From Vibrio orientalis CIP 102891 = ATCC 33934 (GTDB lineage: Bacteria > Pseudomonadota > Gammaproteobacteria > Enterobacterales > Vibrionaceae): 64,000 bases of DNA. Both the position numbers and the translations under genes were made by a program. The notes under the pieces are model-generated. The model was not told where the DNA came from. It saw nothing but the letters and a program-made list of their open reading frames with translations, and searched no databases. Position 1 is the stretch's first letter. Each line of letters opens with the position of its first letter. This document shows positions 44,692 through 53,949 of this stretch, in pieces. The stretch is taken from the NCBI RefSeq assembly GCF_000176235.1, contig NZ_ACZV01000005.1, positions 248,001-312,000 on the forward strand. The letters run 5' to 3'.

Positions 44692-46713
44692 ATGAGTTTT
44701 GGCCCAATAGGCATGAATTCTGGCATGGATATCAATTCTATGGTCAGCAAAATTGTAGATGCGGAGCGCGTACCAAAGCAGCAACGTATCAACAATGAGC
44801 AGACCAAGATTGATTCTAGTATCAGTGCCTATGGTCGACTCAGAGAGTCGCTGGATACGATGAAAAACTTGATGGCGAGCTTTCGTCAGGAGAAAGCGTT
44901 CGCCGCAAGAACGGTTGAATCGACTGATGAAGCTGTTGTATCCGCAACTGCAACCACTGAAGCTATCGCTGGTCGCTATGCGATTGATGTGTTGCAGCTT
45001 GCCCAAAGCCACAAAATTGCATCTGATGTACTTCCTGAAGATGCGAAATTTGGTCCGGGTAAGCTGCAGGTTTCATTGGGGGACAAAAAATTCTCCATTG
45101 ACGTGCAACAAAATTCCAAATTGATTGATATCGTCCGTGGTATCAATGGCAGTAAATCCAATCCTGGTGTTCGAGCCGCTGTAATCAATGATACGGCAGG
45201 GCCCCGACTAATCGTTGCTGCTAATAAATCTGGCCAAGATAACGACATTTCGATGACGGTTGATGCTCAGCCAGGTGATGCCCTTAAACAGCTCGAATAC
45301 AAAACGTTAGAACAACGTGTAAAAGATCTGGAGCGCGCAAGAGCCGCTGCTCAAGATTTGCTTTCTCCGCTCAGTGCCGCTGAACAACTTATTGCCGACA
45401 AAATTGCTCAAAGAAACATCGAAGCGGCAAAAATTGTAGATCAAGAAATTGCCGATACTTCTAAACAAGCGGCAATAAATGCCGATCCCAATGCAGCAAA
45501 AGAGGCGACGCCGGGTAATGAAATGTCCAACGGTGCAACTTCAGCTGCGGCTCAAGCGGGCATTGACGCAAATAAATACCTAAAACCCGAAGAACGCATT
45601 CCAGGCTGGACAGCCACAGCGTCCGGTACCTTATTAGATTCGTACTGGGAACCTGAGCCACAACTCGATGCGAAAGCCAAAGAGAAAATGGGCGATGTTC
45701 CGGGTTGGTCAAACAGCGCTTCTGGTACGCTGACCGATTCTTATGTCACACCTAAAGAAGCACAAGCCAAATTGGACTTTGAAAAAGCACGTATTGAACA
45801 AGGTTTTGTGGATCAAAGAGCATCCTTGAAACTACGTGTTGCATCCGGTGAGTTAACGCCTGAACAGGCGAAAGAGTTAGAACGAGCGAACATACCAAAA
45901 GAAGAGCGCGAGTATCTTGAGCGCATTGATAAAGCCCAAGCGGATCTAAACGCAGCGCAACAATCCTTTGATACCTATCGTGGTATGACAGAAGTTCAGT
46001 CTGCTCAAGACGCAAAAGTGATGCTCGATGGTGTGGCTCAACTTTCAAGCGATAACAACATTATTGAAGATGCCATCGACGGTGTTGACCTGACAATTAA
46101 AGGTCGTACTGAGCGAGGTAAGCCAGCATCGGAAATCGACATTGAGTATGACCGTCAAGGCGTTCGAGACGATATCGAACAATTTGTCGCAGCCTACAAC
46201 CAGTTCTATCAAGTCTCTAAAGAGCTTGGCGGCGTTGACCCAACAACGGGTATGGCAGGTCCGTTATCTGGTGATAGCATCGTACGTAGCGCAGATTCAC
46301 GACTCAAGGCCGTGTTCTCTTCTCGAGTTGAACCTGCTCCCGAAGATCTAAAAACATTGACGGAATTTGGTATTACCACCACACGTCAGGGTAATCTTGA
46401 GATCAACTATGAAATGTTAGATCGCCAACTCAACAATAACTTTAATAAGCTCGAAGATTTTTTTGGTGGTAACCAAGGCTTTGCGAAAAAGGTTGAAGAT
46501 GCGATTCAAGGTCTAACAGGGGTTACCGGCTCCATACGCAGCCGTGAGCGAAGCTTAGTTGAGCGTAATTATCGTATGCAGGATGATCAAGCGGCACTGG
46601 ATCGCCGCATGGAGAATTTAGAGAAGCGTACACACGCCAAGTTTTCGGCGATGCAAGATGCGACGAGTAAAATGCAGTCACAGTTAGCAGGTATGATGAA
46701 TGCCCTTGGATAG
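44692..46713 (+). CDS. fliD: flagellar filament capping protein FliD
   Basis: This 673-residue protein forms the cap that folds flagellin at the filament tip. The N-terminal domain has GMNSGMDINSMVSKIVDAER and the C-terminal domain has VEERNYRMQDDQAALDRRMENLEKR. The variable middle (~210-450) is Lys/Glu/Ala-rich and carries two copies of a PGW(T/S)xxASGTLxDSY motif about 34 residues apart (near 304 and 338). It overlaps flaI by 14 bases. It is also called flaH in Vibrio. Confidence 0.95.
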   Translation: MSFGPIGMNSGMDINSMVSKIVDAERVPKQQRINNEQTKIDSSISAYGRLRESLDTMKNLMASFRQEKAFAARTVESTDEAVVSATATTEAIAGRYAIDVLQLAQSHKIASDVLPEDAKFGPGKLQVSLGDKKFSIDVQQNSKLIDIVRGINGSKSNPGVRAAVINDTAGPRLIVAANKSGQDNDISMTVDAQPGDALKQLEYKTLEQRVKDLERARAAAQDLLSPLSAAEQLIADKIAQRNIEAAKIVDQEIADTSKQAAINADPNAAKEATPGNEMSNGATSAAAQAGIDANKYLKPEERIPGWTATASGTLLDSYWEPEPQLDAKAKEKMGDVPGWSNSASGTLTDSYVTPKEAQAKLDFEKARIEQGFVDQRASLKLRVASGELTPEQAKELERANIPKEEREYLERIDKAQADLNAAQQSFDTYRGMTEVQSAQDAKVMLDGVAQLSSDNNIIEDAIDGVDLTIKGRTERGKPASEIDIEYDRQGVRDDIEQFVAAYNQFYQVSKELGGVDPTTGMAGPLSGDSIVRSADSRLKAVFSSRVEPAPEDLKTLTEFGITTTRQGNLEINYEMLDRQLNNNFNKLEDFFGGNQGFAKKVEDAIQGLTGVTGSIRSRERSLVERNYRMQDDQAALDRRMENLEKRTHAKFSAMQDATSKMQSQLAGMMNALG

Positions 46714-47023
46714 TGACTTTGATGCAAATATTGCCCTTTTGGGAGATCTGGATCACAAAATTCATGAAACTCTTTCAGTCGCAGAAATCAATGCTGAAGA
46801 AATCGTTCAGCTAGTCGATACAAGGGAACAGATTTTGCAAAAGTTACTGGAAGCGATACAAGTTCATCCAGAACTCAAGCACGAACAGCAGTGGCAAGAG
46901 GCGGTGAAAACCACTCAAACTGTTGTAGAATTGATGCAAAGCAAGACTGACGAAATGGCAATGGCGTTAAAAAAATACCGCCACGGCAAACGTTCTGTTC
47001 AGCAGTATCAAAAGTTTTTATAG
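46700..47023 (+). CDS. flaI: FlaI, FliT-like flagellar chaperone
   Basis: A 107-residue all-helical protein between fliD and fliS. Size, helix pattern and position match the Vibrio flaI gene, the presumed equivalent of FliT, the export chaperone of FliD. The start overlaps the fliD end by 14 bases, so translation is coupled. Sequence similarity to enterobacterial FliT is weak, so the chaperone role is inferred. Confidence 0.85.
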   Translation: MPLDSDFDANIALLGDLDHKIHETLSVAEINAEEIVQLVDTREQILQKLLEAIQVHPELKHEQQWQEAVKTTQTVVELMQSKTDEMAMALKKYRHGKRSVQQYQKFL

Positions 47024-47038
47024 ATTAAGAGGGTTATC

Positions 47039-47449
47039 ATGCGTGGTTCATTACAGGCTTACAAAAAGGTATCAGTTGATAGCCAACTAAGTGCAGCCTC
47101 CCCACATAAGATCGTCCAAATGTTGATGGCAGGCGCTATTGAGCGATTAATTCAGGGTAAAGCGGCTATGCAAGCTGGCAATATTCCGATGAAGGGTGAG
47201 CGCCTTGGTAAAGCGTTAGACATAATTATTAGTCTACGCAGCTGTCTTTCGATGGATGATGGTGGTGATATTGCTCAAAATCTAGACCAATTATATGAGT
47301 TTATGATTACTCAGATTACTGAAGCGAATCACCAAAACAATCCGCAGCCAATTGACGATGTTATCGACATTATTCGCGAAATTAAGTCAGCGTGGGATCA
47401 AATTCCAAACGAATATCACAACCTGACGGCGAATGATGTAGGTATATAA
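47039..47449 (+). CDS. fliS: flagellar export chaperone FliS
   Basis: A 136-residue helical chaperone that binds the flagellin C-terminus and keeps it unfolded for export. It has the family signature SPHKIVQMLMAGAIERL near residues 21-37 and a helical bundle ending in REIKSAWDQI. AGAGGG lies six bases before the ATG. It is the last gene of the flaG-fliD-flaI-fliS unit and is followed by a terminator. It is also called flaJ. Confidence 0.95.
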   Translation: MRGSLQAYKKVSVDSQLSAASPHKIVQMLMAGAIERLIQGKAAMQAGNIPMKGERLGKALDIIISLRSCLSMDDGGDIAQNLDQLYEFMITQITEANHQNNPQPIDDVIDIIREIKSAWDQIPNEYHNLTANDVGI

Positions 47450-47582
47450 AACCATCAACAAGCGTTTAGATTGATTGTGCTAAATGTCAGCTTTTTCTTA
47501 AAAATAACGAAAAGCTGATTTTGGCTTAACATCACATCAGTTAATTGCTTGGTTGCCTTTATTTTTTTTTAAAATAGAATAG

Positions 47583-47611
47583 AAAGCCACATATAGCCTA
47601 GTGGCTTTTTT
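47583..47611 (+). terminator. terminator after fliS
   Basis: Stem AAAGCCAC / GTGGCTTT (47583-47590 and 47601-47608) with a ten-base loop and T-run. It separates the late unit from flrA. Confidence 0.85.
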
Positions 47612-47630
47612 TGTTGCTGAAATTTATATA

Positions 47631-47658
47631 TTGTCTAGCGGTTTAACTGAACTATAGT
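47631..47658 (+). promoter_or_regulatory. putative sigma-70 promoter of flrA
   Basis: TTGTCT, 16 bases, TATAGT, about 68 bases before the start codon. There is no sigma-54 or sigma-28 signature here, as expected for the class I master regulator. Confidence 0.45.
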
Positions 47659-47725
47659 TACTCGTAACGTTAGCAACTTTATCCAGCCACACCGTTTTAA
47701 AAAGAAAAGGCAAACAATCTCACCT

Positions 47726-49192
47726 ATGCAGGGTTTAGCAAAGCTACTTGTGGTTGAAGACGATGCTCAAGCGCGTATCAATCTCAGTAATATTTTAGAA
47801 TTTGTTGGGGAACAATGTGAGGCGATCAGCTCTGATCAACTTGATGATCTCGATTGGTCACAAGTTTGGGCTGGCTGTATTTTGGGTTCTCTGAGCAGCG
47901 ATAGCCTGCCGACCAAGCTGAGTGAAAAGTTATCCCAAGCTAATCATATTCCGCTTCTTATAGCCGGAAAGCATTCATATCCAGTTGAGGAACTGACAAA
48001 CTATGTCGGTGAACTCGAGTTTCCGTTAAATTATCCTCAGCTCAGTGAAGCATTGCGTCACTGTAAAGACTTCCTTGGGCGTAAAGGGGTAAACGTTCCT
48101 TCTTCTTCGCGTAAAAACACCTTGTTCCGTAGTTTGGTTGGCCAGAGTATGGGCATTAAAGAGGTGCGCCACCTCATTGAGCAGGTTTCAGGTACCGAAG
48201 CGAACGTGCTGATTTTGGGTGAGTCTGGTACTGGTAAAGAAGTGGTTGCTCGTAATATCCATTACCATTCGGCGCGTCGAAATGGGCCTTTCGTCCCAAT
48301 CAACTGTGGTGCAATTCCTCCAGACTTGTTGGAAAGTGAACTGTTTGGCCATGAAAAAGGCGCGTTTACCGGAGCGATAACTGCCCGTAAAGGCCGATTT
48401 GAGCTGGCTGAAGGTGGCACACTGTTTCTTGACGAGATTGGCGATATGCCAATGCCAATGCAAGTTAAGTTATTGCGTGTTCTTCAAGAACGCTGCTTTG
48501 AACGTGTTGGTGGCAACACCACGATACGCGTTAATGTTCGTGTCATTGCGGCGACTCACCGCAATCTAGAAAGCATGATCGATGATGAATCATTCCGTGA
48601 AGACTTGTATTACCGTCTGAATGTGTTTCCAATCGAAATGCCTGCGCTGCGTGATCGTATCGAAGATATTCCATTGTTGTTGCAAGAGCTGATGACTCGA
48701 ATGGAAGCGGAAGGTGCGCAGCCAATCTGCTTTACGCCTCGCTCTATTAACTCGTTAACCGAGCATGACTGGCCTGGTAATGTTCGCGAACTTGCTAACT
48801 TGGTAGAGCGGATGATCATCTTGTATCCAAATAGCTTGGTGGATGTGAATCATTTGCCAACTAAGTACCGATACAGTGACATTCCCGAGTTTCAGCCAGA
48901 GTACAACAATGTTGAATCGGTTGAAGAGCAGGAACGTGATGCACTGCAAGATATCTTTTCTGAAGATTTCAGCCTTGAATCGACAGATCTGTTCCAAGAT
49001 CATGACAATGCACCGCAAAGCTTACCGCCAGAAGGCGTTAATTTGAAAGAGATGCTAGCAGAGCTTGAAGTGAATATGATTAATCAAGCGTTGGAAGCGC
49101 AAGGTGGTGTGGTTGCAAGGGCAGCGGACATGCTAGGTATGCGTCGTACCACCTTGGTTGAGAAAATGAGAAAGTACAACTTACAGCGTTAA
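47726..49192 (+). CDS. flrA: sigma-54-dependent flagellar master regulator FlrA
   Basis: A 488-residue FleQ-type activator. The N-terminal receiver-like domain (1-125) is degenerate: the usual phospho-acceptor region reads [11 protein letters not shown], with no aspartate. The AAA+ domain has Walker A GESGTGKE, the sigma-54 loop GAFTGA and Walker [12 protein letters not shown]. The C-terminal Fis-type HTH has [19 protein letters not shown]. It activates flrBC and class II flagellar promoters; in V. cholerae c-di-GMP inhibits it. It is also called flaK. Confidence 0.96.
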   Translation: MQGLAKLLVVEDDAQARINLSNILEFVGEQCEAISSDQLDDLDWSQVWAGCILGSLSSDSLPTKLSEKLSQANHIPLLIAGKHSYPVEELTNYVGELEFPLNYPQLSEALRHCKDFLGRKGVNVPSSSRKNTLFRSLVGQSMGIKEVRHLIEQVSGTEANVLILGESGTGKEVVARNIHYHSARRNGPFVPINCGAIPPDLLESELFGHEKGAFTGAITARKGRFELAEGGTLFLDEIGDMPMPMQVKLLRVLQERCFERVGGNTTIRVNVRVIAATHRNLESMIDDESFREDLYYRLNVFPIEMPALRDRIEDIPLLLQELMTRMEAEGAQPICFTPRSINSLTEHDWPGNVRELANLVERMIILYPNSLVDVNHLPTKYRYSDIPEFQPEYNNVESVEEQERDALQDIFSEDFSLESTDLFQDHDNAPQSLPPEGVNLKEMLAELEVNMINQALEAQGGVVARAADMLGMRRTTLVEKMRKYNLQR

Positions 49193-49261
49193 ACTGATTG
49201 AATTGTTGACTGTCAAATTTTCGACTTAATGATAAGTTGTTGAAAATATTAATAAATGGCC

Positions 49262-49277
49262 TGGCGTGCTTATTGCA
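49262..49277 (+). promoter_or_regulatory. sigma-54 promoter of flrBC
   Basis: TGGCGTG-CTTA-TTGCA, with GG and GC at the required 10-base spacing, 38 bases before the flrB start. This is a near-consensus -24/-12 promoter and the expected target of FlrA. Confidence 0.85.
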
Positions 49278-49314
49278 TGTCAGGCTATTGTAGTTTTTAA
49301 GGTAGAAAAACGTC

Positions 49315-50373
49315 ATGCATTCAACATCTCCGGCTGATAACCAAACGCCGCTAGGTACTTTAGAACAACAAGTCGAACGTTATCAGCAAGTGCTCGATGT
49401 TATGCCTGCTGGTGTCATTCTGCTTGATACGCAAGGCGTGGTTCAAGAAGCGAACCCAGAAGCTCAGCGGTTGTTAGAAATTCCGCTAGAGGGTGAAAAG
49501 TGGTTTGAAGTGATTCAACAAGCTTTTGCTCCCCGTGAAGATGATGGCCACGAAATTTCATTGAGAAATGGCCGTAAAGTCCGTTTAGCAATTTCAGCAT
49601 CAACCACGGGTCAGCTGATTTTGATCACTGACTTAACGGAAACGCGATTGCTTCAGTCGCGCATTAGTGACTTACAGCGTCTTTCTTCATTAGGCCGAAT
49701 GGTCGCGTCGCTCGCGCACCAAGTTCGCACACCTCTGTCGAGTGCTATGTTGTATGCATCGAATTTGGCGGCTCCGAACCTCCCGCCGGCAACCAAAGAT
49801 CGCTTCCAAAGTAAGCTGATGGATCGCTTGCACGATTTGGAGAAGCAAGTGAACGATATGCTGTTGTTTGCTAAGGGCGGTGACAACAAAGTTGTTAAGC
49901 CGTTTACGATTTCTGACTTAGTGGCTGAGTACTCACCGATGGTAGAGACAGGCCTCAAGAACAATAACATCGACTACTTCTTAGAAGTTGAACAAGAGCA
50001 GACAACGCTACTCGGTAACGCCAACGCGATTGCTTCTGCATTAAGCAACTTAGTAATGAATGCCATTCAAATTGCAGGCAAGGAATCTCAAGTTGATGTG
50101 TTCTTTAGACCAGTAAATGGCGAGCTTAAAATTTCGGTTCAAGACAGTGGCCCTGGTGTACCGAAAGAGCTACAAAACAAGATTATGGAACCTTTCTTTA
50201 CAACCCGCTCTCAAGGAACAGGCCTTGGCTTGGCCGTGGTACAAATGGTCTGCAGAGCGCATGACGGAAGATTGGAACTTATTTCAGAAGAGGGGGATGG
50301 CGCATGCTTTACCATGTGCATTCCACTGGAACGAACCTCTCACACTGACCAAGAAGCTATGACTGGAGAATGA
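49315..50373 (+). CDS. flrB: flagellar two-component sensor kinase FlrB
   Basis: A 352-residue soluble histidine kinase with a PAS domain (~18-115, DVMPAGVILLDTQG). The HisKA phospho-acceptor motif is LAHQVRTPLSSA near residue 140. The HATPase domain has N-box SNLVMNAIQIA, DSGPGVPKE and GTGLGLAVV. There is no membrane segment. It phosphorylates FlrC. The stop overlaps the flrC start region, so the pair is coupled. It is also called flaL. Confidence 0.95.
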   Translation: MHSTSPADNQTPLGTLEQQVERYQQVLDVMPAGVILLDTQGVVQEANPEAQRLLEIPLEGEKWFEVIQQAFAPREDDGHEISLRNGRKVRLAISASTTGQLILITDLTETRLLQSRISDLQRLSSLGRMVASLAHQVRTPLSSAMLYASNLAAPNLPPATKDRFQSKLMDRLHDLEKQVNDMLLFAKGGDNKVVKPFTISDLVAEYSPMVETGLKNNNIDYFLEVEQEQTTLLGNANAIASALSNLVMNAIQIAGKESQVDVFFRPVNGELKISVQDSGPGVPKELQNKIMEPFFTTRSQGTGLGLAVVQMVCRAHDGRLELISEEGDGACFTMCIPLERTSHTDQEAMTGE

Positions 50374-50375
50374 TG

Positions 50376-51776
50376 ATGGCTCAAAGTAAGGTATTAATCG
50401 TAGAAGATGATGAAGGTCTACGCGAGGCATTGGTTGATACTCTCGCTCTAGCTGGTTATGAATGGCTTGAAGCGGACAGCGCAGAAGATGCCTTGGTCAA
50501 ACTGAAATCCAATAACGTTGATATCGTGGTTTCTGACGTGCAGATGGCAGGAATGGGCGGTCTCGCACTACTTCGAAACATCAAACAGCATTGGCCAAAC
50601 CTTCCGGTGCTGCTGATGACTGCTTATGCCAACATCGAAGACGCCGTGTCCGCGATGAAAGATGGTGCCATTGATTATATGGCGAAGCCATTTGCGCCAG
50701 AAGTATTGTTGAATATGGTCAGCCGCTACGCCCCTGTAAAGTCTGACGACAACGGTGACGCAGTGGTTGCGGATGAAAAAAGTATCAAGCTTCTTGCTCT
50801 AGCAGATAAGGTCGCGAAAACCGATGCGAGTGTGATGGTGCTTGGGCCAAGTGGCTCAGGTAAAGAAGTGATGTCTCGCTACATTCATAACGCTTCTAAT
50901 CGCAAAGATGGCCCATTTGTCGCGATTAACTGTGCGGCGATCCCTGACAACATGTTGGAAGCGACCCTATTTGGTTACGAAAAAGGGGCGTTTACTGGAG
51001 CGGTTCAAGCGTGTCCGGGTAAGTTCGAGCAAGCGCAAGGCGGTACGATTCTGCTGGATGAAATCAGCGAAATGGATCTCAGCCTCCAAGCCAAGTTACT
51101 GCGTGTTTTACAAGAGCGTGAAGTGGAGCGTTTAGGCAGCCGCAAAAGCATTAAGCTTGATGTACGCGTTCTTGCGACCAGTAATCGAGACCTCAAGCAA
51201 TATGTGCAAGAAGGTAACTTCCGCGAAGACTTATATTACCGCCTGAATGTATTCCCAATCGCGTGGCCAGCGCTTTGTGAGCGTCAAGGCGATATCGCCC
51301 CACTTGCTAAGCACTTGGTTGAACGACACTGTCAAAAACTGGGTATGCCAGTTCCAAACGTATCAGAACAAGCGATTGCAAAACTGCTTGCGTATCCATG
51401 GCCGGGTAATGTGCGTGAGTTGGATAATGTCGTACAACGCGCGTTGATACTGAGTGAAAATAGCAATATTGGTTCTGAACACATCTTGTTAGAAGGTTTA
51501 GATTGGCAAGATGCGTCGAGCTTACAAGTCGCTGTAGAAAGTGGTGACGTGATTGTGCCTGATATCAAGCCAGTTGCTGATATGAGTAAAAACTTAACTG
51601 CTGGATCGGGTCTAGGTGGTGAGTTACGTGACCAAGAATATGCCATCATTCTAGAAACGCTCGAAGAGTGTAATGGGCGAAGAAAGGAAATGGCTGAAAA
51701 ATTAGGCATTAGTCCACGAACTTTGCGCTACAAGTTAGCAAAAATGCGCGATGCTGGGATTGATATTCCTAACTAA
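50376..51776 (+). CDS. flrC: sigma-54-dependent response regulator FlrC
   Basis: A 466-residue NtrC-type activator. The receiver domain has phospho-acceptor Asp in VVSDVQM (~residue 54). The AAA+ domain has GPSGSGKE, GAFTGA and GTILLDEIS. The C-terminal Fis HTH has AEKLGISPRTLRYKL. Three ATG codons occur in a row; the third (50376) was chosen because GGAG lies seven bases upstream. FlrB-phosphorylated FlrC activates class III sigma-54 genes. It is also called flaM. Confidence 0.95.
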   Translation: MAQSKVLIVEDDEGLREALVDTLALAGYEWLEADSAEDALVKLKSNNVDIVVSDVQMAGMGGLALLRNIKQHWPNLPVLLMTAYANIEDAVSAMKDGAIDYMAKPFAPEVLLNMVSRYAPVKSDDNGDAVVADEKSIKLLALADKVAKTDASVMVLGPSGSGKEVMSRYIHNASNRKDGPFVAINCAAIPDNMLEATLFGYEKGAFTGAVQACPGKFEQAQGGTILLDEISEMDLSLQAKLLRVLQEREVERLGSRKSIKLDVRVLATSNRDLKQYVQEGNFREDLYYRLNVFPIAWPALCERQGDIAPLAKHLVERHCQKLGMPVPNVSEQAIAKLLAYPWPGNVRELDNVVQRALILSENSNIGSEHILLEGLDWQDASSLQVAVESGDVIVPDIKPVADMSKNLTAGSGLGGELRDQEYAIILETLEECNGRRKEMAEKLGISPRTLRYKLAKMRDAGIDIPN

Positions 51777-51804
51777 CGTGTTATTTTCCACACTCTTAAT
51801 GACG

Positions 51805-51820
51805 TGGCATGAGGATTGCT
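51805..51820 (+). promoter_or_regulatory. sigma-54 promoter of the fliE operon
   Basis: TGGCATG-AGGA-TTGCT is a near-consensus -24/-12 element 54 bases before the fliE start. It likely drives fliEFGHIJ. Confidence 0.87.
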
Positions 51821-51873
51821 GCGTCATTAATCTAGCACTAATTTAAGTCAAAGAGTTGACTACTGAGGTTTTG

Positions 51874-52185
51874 ATGAGAATTGACGGATTTCAAAGCGAA
51901 ATGCAAGCCATGATGTTTGAAGCGGGCGGGACGAAGCCTGCTGCAACAGGTCAAACGGTTGGTGCTGATTTTGGTCAGTTACTCAACAACGCGATTAATA
52001 ACGTTAACAGCCTTTCTAAAGCATCCAGCAATATGCAAATGCGTTTTGACCGCGGTGATGCTGACGTCTCTCTTTCCGACGTGATGATCGCTAGAAACAA
52101 ATCTAGCGTCGCTTTTGAAGCAACAATTCAAGTACGCAATAAGTTAGTCGAGTCGTACAAAGAATTGATGAACATGCCAGTTTAA
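51874..52185 (+). CDS. fliE: flagellar hook-basal body protein FliE
   Basis: This 103-residue adaptor joins the MS ring to the rod. It has the conserved C-terminal SLSDVMIARNKSSVAFEATIQVRNKLVESYKELMNMPV region. I chose ATG at 51874, with GAGG five bases upstream, which gives the usual length; the longer ORF adds six residues. First gene of the fliEFGHIJ block. Confidence 0.95.
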   Translation: MRIDGFQSEMQAMMFEAGGTKPAATGQTVGADFGQLLNNAINNVNSLSKASSNMQMRFDRGDADVSLSDVMIARNKSSVAFEATIQVRNKLVESYKELMNMPV

Positions 52186-52200
52186 GTTTAGGTAAAGTCT

Positions 52201-53949
52201 GTGGCGGAACAAAATCAATCAACGGATCTGACAGTTTCTGATAGTGGCCCGGATAGCACTATGCTATCGACTACTGATTTGGATACAGATATACAAAACC
52301 CAGATCTGGATGAAAAAAGCAGTTCAAAATTCGACATGGCTGTCGGCGACCTCGATCTATTACGTCAAGTCGTACTCGTCCTCTCTATTTCTATCTGTGT
52401 TGCCTTAATTGTCATGCTGTTCTTCTGGGTGAAAGAGCCTGAAATGCGCCCACTTGGGGTGTACGAAACAGAAGAGCTTATCCCTGTTCTTGACTACCTA
52501 GATCAGCAAAAGCTGGATTATAAACTTGAAGGCAACACTATCTTGGTGCCAACGAGTGACTTCAATACCCTTAAGCTAGATATGGTTCGTGCCGGCCTTA
52601 ATAACGAGAAGCAGGCTGGTGATGACATCCTATTGCAAGATATGGGCTTTGGTGTTTCGCAGCGTTTAGAGCAAGAGCGCCTTAAGCTTAGCCGTGAGCG
52701 CCAACTATCTAAAGCTATCGAAGAGATGAAGCAAGTGCGTAAAGCGCGCGTTCTGCTGGCACTACCGAAACAAAGTGTGTTTGTTCGCCATAACCAAGAA
52801 GCGTCCGCTTCAGTTTTCCTGACGCTTAAAACGGGCACCAACTTAAAGCAAGAAGAAGTCGATTCTGTCGTCGATATGGTGTCGAGCGCGGTTCCGGGGA
52901 TGAAACCTAACCGTATTACTGTCACCGACCAACATGGCCGTTTGCTGAGCTCTGGTACACAAGATGCCGCGTCTTCAGCTCGTCGTAAAGAACATGAGCT
53001 AGAGCGCAAGCAAGAACAAGCACTGCGTGAAAAAATTGACTCTGTCCTGATCCCAATTCTGGGTTTTGGTAACTACACAGCGCAAGTTGATATCCAACTG
53101 GACTTTAGTGCGGTTGAACAGACTCGTAAGAGTTTTGATCCAAATACTCCGTCGACACGCAGTGAATACACTCTTGAAGATTACAACAACGGCAGTGTGG
53201 TTGCCGGTGTACCGGGAGCGTTAAGTAATCAACCACCGGCAGATGCGTCTATTCCACAAGATGTCGCACAAATGAAGGACGGTTCGTTACTTGGTCAAGG
53301 CTCTGTGCATAAAGAGGCGACGCGTAACTTCGAACTAGATACCACCATCAGCCATGAACGTCGTCAAACAGGTGTTGTGAATCGCCAGACAGTCGCGGTT
53401 GCGGTTAAGAATCGAGCTATTGTCAATCCTGATACCGGTGAAACAACCTACCAGCCAATGTCAGATGCTGAGCTAAACTCAATTAAGCAGCTATTGATTG
53501 GTACCGTTGGTTTTAGTGAAGCGCGTGGCGATTTACTCAACGTTCTTAGTATGCAGTTTGCGGTTCCTGAAACGGAAGCGATTGCTGATGTGCCTATTTG
53601 GGAACATCCAAACTTCAACGATTGGATCCGTTGGTTTGCAAGTGCACTAGTGATTATTGTTGTCGTGCTAGTTCTCGTTCGACCAGCAATGAAAAAACTA
53701 CTCAACCCTGCATCTGATGAAGATGATGACCAACTATACGGTCCAGATGGTATGCCAATTGGCGCTGATGGCGAGACTAGCTTAATCGGCGGTGATTTAG
53801 ACGGTGGTGAGTTATTTGAGTTTGGATCAAGTATCGACTTACCTAACTTACATAAAGATGAAGATGTGCTGAAAGCGGTACGAGCTCTTGTAGCGAACGA
53901 ACCAGAGCTAGCGGCGCAAGTTGTTAAGAATTGGATGCAGGATGCCTAA
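52201..53949 (+). CDS. fliF: flagellar MS-ring protein FliF
   Basis: A 582-residue protein forming the membrane/supramembrane ring. Two membrane helices flank a large periplasmic region (about residues 60-82 and 475-493). The N-terminal YscJ-like ring-building domain has LPVLDYLDQQKLDYKLEGN-type sequence. The C-terminal tail (~540-582) binds FliG. It starts with GTG, 15 bases after fliE, and overlaps fliG by 8 bases. Confidence 0.96.
   Translation: MAEQNQSTDLTVSDSGPDSTMLSTTDLDTDIQNPDLDEKSSSKFDMAVGDLDLLRQVVLVLSISICVALIVMLFFWVKEPEMRPLGVYETEELIPVLDYLDQQKLDYKLEGNTILVPTSDFNTLKLDMVRAGLNNEKQAGDDILLQDMGFGVSQRLEQERLKLSRERQLSKAIEEMKQVRKARVLLALPKQSVFVRHNQEASASVFLTLKTGTNLKQEEVDSVVDMVSSAVPGMKPNRITVTDQHGRLLSSGTQDAASSARRKEHELERKQEQALREKIDSVLIPILGFGNYTAQVDIQLDFSAVEQTRKSFDPNTPSTRSEYTLEDYNNGSVVAGVPGALSNQPPADASIPQDVAQMKDGSLLGQGSVHKEATRNFELDTTISHERRQTGVVNRQTVAVAVKNRAIVNPDTGETTYQPMSDAELNSIKQLLIGTVGFSEARGDLLNVLSMQFAVPETEAIADVPIWEHPNFNDWIRWFASALVIIVVVLVLVRPAMKKLLNPASDEDDDQLYGPDGMPIGADGETSLIGGDLDGGELFEFGSSIDLPNLHKDEDVLKAVRALVANEPELAAQVVKNWMQDA

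Noticed and set aside
52518..53009. 163-residue minus-strand ORF inside fliF
   Set aside because: It is fully within an intact conserved gene, with low-complexity Ser/Arg composition and no domain; a reverse-frame shadow.
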